The notes under the pieces: generated by a model
The model's input: the letters and a program-made list of their open reading frames with translations, nothing else
What the model was told of the DNA's origin: nothing
The model's database searches: none
Assembly (NCBI RefSeq): GCF_017551775.1
Contig: NZ_JAFZKX010000065.1
Coordinates: 1-43,482 of the forward strand
Reading direction: 5' to 3'
Source of the DNA: Fibrobacter sp.
GTDB taxonomy: Bacteria > Fibrobacterota > Fibrobacteria > Fibrobacterales > Fibrobacteraceae
Length of the DNA: 43,482 nt
Part shown: in pieces, positions 38,430 through 43,482 of the stretch
How positions within the stretch are numbered: position 1 is the first letter of the stretch
Layout: every line of letters starts with the position of its first letter
Made by a program: the position numbers and the translations under genes

Positions 38430-39065
38430 ATGACAGCTGAGGCAGAAAAGCCAAACATCATAACATCGTCCCTGGACTTTATAGTCAACTGGGGCAGGAC
38501 CAATTCCCTTTGGCCGTTCCCTTACGGTACGGCATGTTGTGCTATCGAATTCATGAGTACGGAAGTGGGTCGTTACGACCTTTCCCGCATTGGTTCAGAA
38601 TACGTGCGTTTTACGCCGCGTCAGTCCGACGTGCTCCTGGTTGCAGGTACGATTACCTACAAGCAGGCCCCGATTTTGAAGCGCATCTACGAGCAGATGG
38701 CGGAACCGCGCTGGGTTATCGCGATGGGCGCTTGCGCCTGCTCCGGCGGCTTCTATGACTGCTACTGCACGGTTCCGGGCATTGACCACATCATCCCGGT
38801 GGATGTGTATATCGGCGGCTGCCCCTCTCGTCCGGAAGCGTTCTTCGATGCGATGTTCGACCTTCAGAAGAAGATCAAGGACGAATCCTACATGAAGCAG
38901 CGTGCCGAACGCGTCAAGGAACAGCTCGAGATGATCAAGGCGAAGACTGCCGAGGCCAAGGCCAACGCTCAGGAATTCGCCCACGAGAAGGTCTCGGAAT
39001 TCAAGGGTTTTGTGAAGGAAAAAGAGCAGAACCTTGTGAAAAAAGCCCAATTCTGGAAGGAGTAG
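38430..39065 (+). CDS. nuoB: NADH-quinone oxidoreductase subunit B, with coiled-coil tail
   Basis: NuoB carries cluster N2 next to the quinone site of complex I. The Cys ligands are all visible: GTACCAIE (paired Cys), GACACSGG and GGCPSRPE. The start is ATG 38430, with GAGG 8 nt upstream; the in-frame upstream ATG at 38382 lies before the promoter box. The core ends near residue 150. A charged Lys/Glu/Ala-rich helix of about 60 residues follows (MKQRAERVKEQLEMIKAKTA...VKKAQFWKE), which usual NuoB proteins (about 160-180 residues) lack. First gene of the operon; no nuoA is present upstream in the window. Confidence 0.96.
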   Translation: MTAEAEKPNIITSSLDFIVNWGRTNSLWPFPYGTACCAIEFMSTEVGRYDLSRIGSEYVRFTPRQSDVLLVAGTITYKQAPILKRIYEQMAEPRWVIAMGACACSGGFYDCYCTVPGIDHIIPVDVYIGGCPSRPEAFFDAMFDLQKKIKDESYMKQRAERVKEQLEMIKAKTAEAKANAQEFAHEKVSEFKGFVKEKEQNLVKKAQFWKE

Positions 39066-39068
39066 AAG

Positions 39069-39674
39069 ATGAAGACTGCAGAAGAAATCTTCACCGCCCT
39101 GGAAGAGAAATTCGGTGCCAAGAGAGAAACGCTCGACAAGTGGGGCGTGACCGCAATCGTGAGCGCGGGCTACCTGCGCAACGTGGTGCAGTTCCTCAAG
39201 GACGAAGCCGATGTGAAACTCGACATGCTCGTGGACATCGCGGGCATTGACTACCTGACTTACCCGAACCACGAAGGCCCGCGTTTTGCGGTTTCTTATT
39301 CCTTCAAGAGCACTTCGAATCCGGGACTGCGCTTCCGTCTTAAGGTGCTGGTCTCCGAGGACAGCCTGAAGGTGCCTACGCTGTGCGGCCTCTATGCGAA
39401 CGCCAACTGGTACGAGCGCGAAGTGTTCGACCAGTTCGGAATTGTGTTCGAAGGCCACCCGGACCTCCGCCGCCTGTTGAACCACGTTGAATTTGTCGGT
39501 CACCCGCTCCGCAAGGATTACCCCGCGCAGAAGCGCCAGTGGCTCTCCACCAACGACTACCTGCTCCCGGCCCTCGAGAAGCGCCTGGAAGACCTCGGTT
39601 ACCGGGTCGTCCAGCGTAGCAAGGAAGTCGGGACCAACGACAACGAATTTTTGGAAGGGAGTATCAAAGAATGA
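39069..39674 (+). CDS. nuoC: NADH-quinone oxidoreductase subunit C
   Basis: A 201-residue protein with the 30-kDa subunit signature ANWYEREVFDQFGIVFEGHP and then FVGHPLRKDYP. It is part of the connecting module of the peripheral arm. It starts 3 nt after nuoB (AAGGAG is the ribosome-binding site inside the nuoB end) and overlaps nuoD by 4 nt. NuoC and NuoD are separate here, not fused as in E. coli. Confidence 0.97.
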   Translation: MKTAEEIFTALEEKFGAKRETLDKWGVTAIVSAGYLRNVVQFLKDEADVKLDMLVDIAGIDYLTYPNHEGPRFAVSYSFKSTSNPGLRFRLKVLVSEDSLKVPTLCGLYANANWYEREVFDQFGIVFEGHPDLRRLLNHVEFVGHPLRKDYPAQKRQWLSTNDYLLPALEKRLEDLGYRVVQRSKEVGTNDNEFLEGSIKE

Positions 39675-40864
39675 TCGTACTGGATCCTAATGGCGAAAAG
39701 CTGAACTTGATGCCCTTGAACGTGGGCCCGAGCCACCCGGCCACTCACGGCTGCTTGCGCTTTTTGGCCGCCATGGACGGCGAAACCATCGTCGCTAGCG
39801 TGGAAGAAATCGGCTACCTGCACCGCGGGTTCGAGAAAATGGTGGAACGCGGCACCTGGCAGCAGGTGATTCCCTATACCGACCGCCTCAACTACTGCTC
39901 GGCCATCATGAACAACATCGCGTTCTGCCGCGCGGTGGAAACGATGTTCGGCGTGGAAATCACGGAACGCGCGAAAGTGCTCCGCGTGATTGTGAACGAA
40001 CTATCCCGTATAAACGACCACTTCGTGTGCGTCGCGGCTGCCTTCCAGGATTTGGGCGGCACCACCCCGTTCATGTACGCGTTCAACCCGCGTGAAGAAA
40101 TCATGTGCATCTGGGAAAAGCTCACGGGTGCGCGCCTTACCAACAGCTATGCCCGTATCGGCGGCCTCTACCGCGACAGCTACGAAGGCTTCGAGGCCGA
40201 CGTGCTCGCCGCTCTCGACTCTACTGAGAAGGCCTTGAAGGACCTGCACGCCTGCTTGGATAGGAACCGCATCTTCCTCGACCGTACGGTGGGCATCGGC
40301 AAGATTTCTGCAGAGAAGGCCATCAGCTACGGCTGGACGGGCCCGTGCCTGCGCGCCTCCGGTGTTGCAAGCGACCTCCGCAAGGACGAACCCTATTACG
40401 ATTACGAGACCTACGACTGGGAAGTCGTGGTTGGCACGCAGGGCGACTGCAATGACCGCCTGCAGGTGCGTCTCGCCGAAATCGAAGAATCCGTGAAGAT
40501 CGTGCGCCAGGCCCTGTTGCGCCTTACGCCAGGGCCGGTCGACATCGTCGACCCACGCATCCGCGTGCCGGCGCACAAGCTCGCTTACCAGGATATGGAA
40601 GGCCTTATCGGGCGCTTCAAGAGCGTGTACGAAGGCATCCGCGTTCCCGAGGGCGAATACTACTGCGGTAGCGAATGTGCGAACGGCGAACTCGGTTTCA
40701 CGATTGTTTCTGACGGCAGCGGCCATCCGTACCGCATCAAGGTGCGTCCGCCTTGCCTCACGCAGTTTGCCGCGTTCCACGACCTCGTGGAAGGTGGTCA
40801 GCTTGCCGACTCCATGGCCGTACTTTCGGGCCTCAACATTATCGCTGGAGAACTTGACCGATGA
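39671..40864 (+). CDS. nuoD: NADH-quinone oxidoreductase subunit D
   Basis: A 397-residue 49-kDa-type subunit that with NuoB forms the quinone pocket. It has NVGPSHPATHGCLRF at the start (the usual form is GPQHPATHGVLR), GYLHRGFEKMVE, YTDRLNYCSAIMNN, LRIIVNEL-type helix (VLRVIVNELSRINDHF), and the late PPCLTQFAAFHDLVEG. The start overlaps the nuoC stop (ATGA). Length is normal. Confidence 0.97.
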   Translation: MIVLDPNGEKLNLMPLNVGPSHPATHGCLRFLAAMDGETIVASVEEIGYLHRGFEKMVERGTWQQVIPYTDRLNYCSAIMNNIAFCRAVETMFGVEITERAKVLRVIVNELSRINDHFVCVAAAFQDLGGTTPFMYAFNPREEIMCIWEKLTGARLTNSYARIGGLYRDSYEGFEADVLAALDSTEKALKDLHACLDRNRIFLDRTVGIGKISAEKAISYGWTGPCLRASGVASDLRKDEPYYDYETYDWEVVVGTQGDCNDRLQVRLAEIEESVKIVRQALLRLTPGPVDIVDPRIRVPAHKLAYQDMEGLIGRFKSVYEGIRVPEGEYYCGSECANGELGFTIVSDGSGHPYRIKVRPPCLTQFAAFHDLVEGGQLADSMAVLSGLNIIAGELDR

Positions 40865-41922
40865 GAGATCACATTACTGGTGCTGTTCAGTTTGTCTCCA
40901 ATAACCGCCTGAAGTTCGACGGTCCGACGCAGTCTATCGACGCGCTTCCGGATCCGGGCCAGACTTTCGGCTACGTGAACAAGGCCGTGCCGCAGCCCGA
41001 GCCGAAGGAAGTGCTCGCTAAGCTCGACACTCCCGAAATCAAGGAACGTTGCGCCGATCTGCTCAGCCGCTACCCGGTGGGCCAGGGCGCTCTCCTCGAA
41101 GTGCTGTGGCTCGTGCAGGGCGTGTTCGGCTGGGTTCCGACCGAAGGTATCCGCTGGGCTGCTAACGTTTGCGGTTGCGCTCCGGCACACGCGCTCGGTG
41201 TCGCGACTTTCTACACGATGTACAACCACGCTCCGAAGGGCAAGTTCCTGCTGCAGTTCTGCCGCAACATCAGCTGCGCCATCAAGGGCGCTCAGCCGCT
41301 CATCAAGTACGTGGAAAACAAGCTCGGCGTGAAGACGGGCGAGACCACTCCCGACGGGCTCTTTACCGTGCTTCAGGTGGAATGCCTGGGCAGTTGCGGA
41401 AACGGCCCGATGATGCTGGTGAACGATGACTTCGCCACCGACGTGGTCGATGGTCAGCTCAAGATGAAGCGCGGTACGACTCTTACCGAAGCAAGCATCG
41501 ACCGCATTATCGACTGGTGCCGTGCGCATGTGAACGACATGCCGAAGCACGACGTGCTGGGCGGTATCGTGAAGGGCCACTGCGGCCACCCCGGTGCTCC
41601 GGGCGCTACGGCGAAGCCGCAGGTTGCCGACTACGCTCCTCCTTCTCCGGTTTTGAACGTGAAGGCCGAAGCCGATGAAAGCGGCGCTACCCTCACATGG
41701 AAGGGCGCTCCCGAGTTCACGAAGATCGTGGTGGAAAAGAAGAACGGCTCTTCTTGGGTCGCTGTCGGTGAACCCGGCGTGAAGGACAAGGCTTTCGTGG
41801 ACGCTGCCGGCAAGGTCGGCGACGTGTACCGCATGATTGCCACTTCCGGCGAACGTACGGCGAAACCTTCGAATGAAGCCGTGACCACCCAGAAGCCGGC
41901 TCCGGTCGAGGAGGCTAAGTAA
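40861..41922 (+). CDS. nuoE: NADH-quinone oxidoreductase subunit E with C-terminal fibronectin-III-like domain
   Basis: The NuoE core (about residues 50-225) holds the thioredoxin-like [2Fe-2S] domain with ligands FCRNISC (C-x4-C) and ECLGSC (C-x3-C). It works with NuoF in NADH oxidation. The protein has 353 residues against about 160-180 normally. An N-terminal extension of ~50 residues is followed by the core, a Gly/Pro/His-rich linker (KGHCGHPGAPGATAKP) and a domain of about 90 residues. That domain starts PPSPVLNVKAEADESGATLT and contains LTWKGAPEFTKIVVEKKNGS, the pattern of a fibronectin type III fold. It ends in a short charged tail. It overlaps nuoD by 4 nt (ATGA). Confidence 0.95.
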   Translation: MRDHITGAVQFVSNNRLKFDGPTQSIDALPDPGQTFGYVNKAVPQPEPKEVLAKLDTPEIKERCADLLSRYPVGQGALLEVLWLVQGVFGWVPTEGIRWAANVCGCAPAHALGVATFYTMYNHAPKGKFLLQFCRNISCAIKGAQPLIKYVENKLGVKTGETTPDGLFTVLQVECLGSCGNGPMMLVNDDFATDVVDGQLKMKRGTTLTEASIDRIIDWCRAHVNDMPKHDVLGGIVKGHCGHPGAPGATAKPQVADYAPPSPVLNVKAEADESGATLTWKGAPEFTKIVVEKKNGSSWVAVGEPGVKDKAFVDAAGKVGDVYRMIATSGERTAKPSNEAVTTQKPAPVEEAK

Positions 41923-41924
41923 TT

Positions 41925-43232
41925 ATGGCAGAATGTGTAAAAGTTTGTACAGCGAATTTCGGCAAGGGCGCCCAGGACATTGAAGTCTACAAGAAGCTGG
42001 GCGGCTACGCGAATATTTCGGAACGCCTGTTCAACATGAGCCAGTTCGAGCTCATCGACTACGTGCAGCGCTCTAACCTGCGCGGCCGTGGTGGTGCGGG
42101 CTTCCCGACCGGCATGAAGTGGAGCTTCGTGCCCCGCAATTCCGGCAAGCCCGTGTACATCGTGGTGAACGCTGACGAAGGCGAAGGCGGTACGTTCAAG
42201 GACCACTTCCTGATGATGGAAGATCCGCACCGTCTTATCGAAGGCTTGATCATTGCGGCATGGGCCCTCGGTTCCCGCGCGGCATACATCTACTGCCGTG
42301 GCGAATTCCTGCCCTGCATCGAAAGCATCAACAAGGCCTTGAACCAGGCATACGCTGCCGGTTACCTCGGCGAAAACATTTGCGGCACGAAGTTCTGCTT
42401 TGACATCTTCGTGCATCGCGGCGCCGGTGCCTACATCTGCGGTGAAGAAACTGCTCTTATCAACTCGCTCGAAGGCCAGAAGGGTCAGCCCCGCCTGAAG
42501 CCGCCTTTCCCGGCGGTGAGCGGCGCCTGGAAATCCCCGACCTGCGTGAACAACGTGGAAACCATCATGGCTCTCCCGTGGATTCTGCAGCACGACCCGA
42601 GCGAATACGCCAAGATGGGTACGCCCCGTGCCGGCGGCACGAAGGTGTTCTGCATCTCCGGCGACGTGAAGAACCCGGGCGTGTACGAGGCTCCTCTCGG
42701 AACCCCGATGATGACGATGATTAACGAATATGCCGGCGGTGTCGCGGGCGGAAACCTGAAGGCGGTTTTGCCGGGTGGTTCTTCTTGCGCTCCGCTGAAT
42801 GCGGGCGAATGCGCCGTGGCCACGATGGACTACGAATGCCTCGCCTCGATGAAGACGATGTTCGGTTCGGGCGCCATGATCGTGATCAACGATACGCACA
42901 ACATGGCCGAACTCCTGAACGTGCTTGGCAACTTCTACAGCCACGAATCTTGCGGCCAGTGCACTCCGTGCCGCGAAGGTACGGGCCTGTTGCACCGCAT
43001 TCTGAACCAGATTGTGGAAGGCAAGGGCCACGACGGCGACGTGGAACTGATGCAGAGCCTCTCTGGCGGCTTTGGCGGCGTGACGATTTGCCCGCTGTCC
43101 ATTTCGCTCGGTGGCCCGGTTTCAAGCTACACGGCGAAGTTCAGAGCCGACTTCGATGAATTAATCGCAAAGAACCCCGACCACGCCAAGCCGCGTGTTC
43201 AGGATAACTATCGTCCTGGAATTTTCTGGTAA
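41925..43232 (+). CDS. nuoF: NADH-quinone oxidoreductase subunit F
   Basis: The 435-residue NADH- and FMN-binding subunit. It shows GRGGAGFPTG (NADH site), NADEGEGGTFKDH (FMN site, with a G where most have EPGT), GAGAYICGEETALINSLEG, and the [4Fe-4S] motif SCGQCTPCREGT. It starts 2 nt after nuoE with GAGG from the nuoE end as ribosome-binding site. Length is normal for the family. The FMN-site variant is small and does not suggest loss of function. Confidence 0.97.
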   Translation: MAECVKVCTANFGKGAQDIEVYKKLGGYANISERLFNMSQFELIDYVQRSNLRGRGGAGFPTGMKWSFVPRNSGKPVYIVVNADEGEGGTFKDHFLMMEDPHRLIEGLIIAAWALGSRAAYIYCRGEFLPCIESINKALNQAYAAGYLGENICGTKFCFDIFVHRGAGAYICGEETALINSLEGQKGQPRLKPPFPAVSGAWKSPTCVNNVETIMALPWILQHDPSEYAKMGTPRAGGTKVFCISGDVKNPGVYEAPLGTPMMTMINEYAGGVAGGNLKAVLPGGSSCAPLNAGECAVATMDYECLASMKTMFGSGAMIVINDTHNMAELLNVLGNFYSHESCGQCTPCREGTGLLHRILNQIVEGKGHDGDVELMQSLSGGFGGVTICPLSISLGGPVSSYTAKFRADFDELIAKNPDHAKPRVQDNYRPGIFW

Positions 43233-43236
43233 TAAT

Positions 43237-43482
43237 ATGAGTAACTACTACAACATGCCGAAACTCCCGACCGAGAACAGCCCGAAGGTGGAAATCTTCG
43301 TGGACGACAAGCCGGTGATGGTTCCTGGCGATACGAACCTGCTCGAGGCCCTCAAGGCTGTCGGGATTGAAACTCCTCACGTATGTTACCATCCTTACCT
43401 GCCGGTATCGGGTAACTGCCGCCAGTGCTTGGTGGAACAGGAAGGCCCCCGCGGCCGCATGCTCGTGATTGCATGCTACACG
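43237..43482 (+). CDS. nuoG: NADH-quinone oxidoreductase subunit G, N-terminal part (cut by window edge)
   Basis: Only the first 82 codons are in the window. After a short N-terminal leader (MSNYYNMPKLPTENSPKVEI) the sequence reads FVDDKPVMVPGDTNLLEALK, then HVCYHPYLPVSGNCRQCLVE. This is the plant-type [2Fe-2S] domain of NuoG with C-x10-C-x2-C spacing. It starts 4 nt after nuoF. Confidence 0.92.
   Translation, partial: MSNYYNMPKLPTENSPKVEIFVDDKPVMVPGDTNLLEALKAVGIETPHVCYHPYLPVSGNCRQCLVEQEGPRGRMLVIACYT

Overview
The window reads as chromosomal DNA of a Fibrobacter species (rumen or gut fibre degrader, Fibrobacterota). The evidence is family content. There is a protein with three tandem copies of the Fibrobacter succinogenes major paralogous domain, a TIGR02147-type regulator, poly-Ser linkers in secreted proteins, a GH9 cellulase, a GH16 glucanase and two M6 metalloproteases. 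Promoter-like boxes of the form TAnnTTTG/A recall the Bacteroidetes-type (FCB group) -7 element. Housekeeping genes are G+C rich; one block (about 19.9-26.4 kb) is clearly A+T rich.

Layout. 1-5.9 kb: tRNA-Ser (minus), a DEAD-box RNA helicase with a structured leader, an M16 peptidase, a decayed duplicate of the rplT tail, the minus-strand infC-rpmI-rplT operon, and tRNA-Gly with two terminators. 5.9-6.7 kb: a secreted orphan protein with a paralogue at 24 kb. 7.0-14.8 kb: secretion and polymer breakdown (GH9 cellulase, M6 protease, periplasmic M16 peptidase, tatA, tatC, GH16 lipoprotein). 14.8-19.7 kb: ybaK, a phosphopantetheinyl transferase overlapping a Gfo/Idh oxidoreductase, and glycogen phosphorylase.

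19.9-26.35 kb: an A+T-rich run of about a dozen small minus-strand genes, mostly lipoproteins, membrane proteins and soluble orphans. It includes a zeta-like kinase with a small upstream partner. Broken pieces of the same gene families lie between the genes and are joined to their 3' ends, so the block looks like a recombining cassette cluster, perhaps of immunity or toxin-antitoxin type (inference). It is followed at 26427-26635 by three 40-bp units, each a 10-bp arm, a 20-bp unique core and the inverted 10-bp arm. I cannot assign these units and consider them the most unusual DNA structure here.

26.7-36.3 kb: the triple-paralogous-domain secreted protein, a Rossmann epimerase-like protein, two pseudopilins with repetitive tails, a ferredoxin overlapping a geranylgeranyl-reductase-like flavoprotein, a lipoprotein downstream of a TIGR02147 regulator, and a divergent TonB-C/AgmX-like protein. 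36.4-38.3 kb: the second M6 protease. 38.4 kb to the end: a complex I operon, nuoB-C-D-E-F-G (nuoG cut by the window edge). It has no nuoA at its head, a coiled-coil tail on NuoB and an apparent fibronectin-III domain on NuoE.

Several genes have a TAnnTTTG/A box exactly 4 nt before the start codon, which predicts leaderless or nearly leaderless mRNAs. All functional calls come from reading the sequence; no database search was run.
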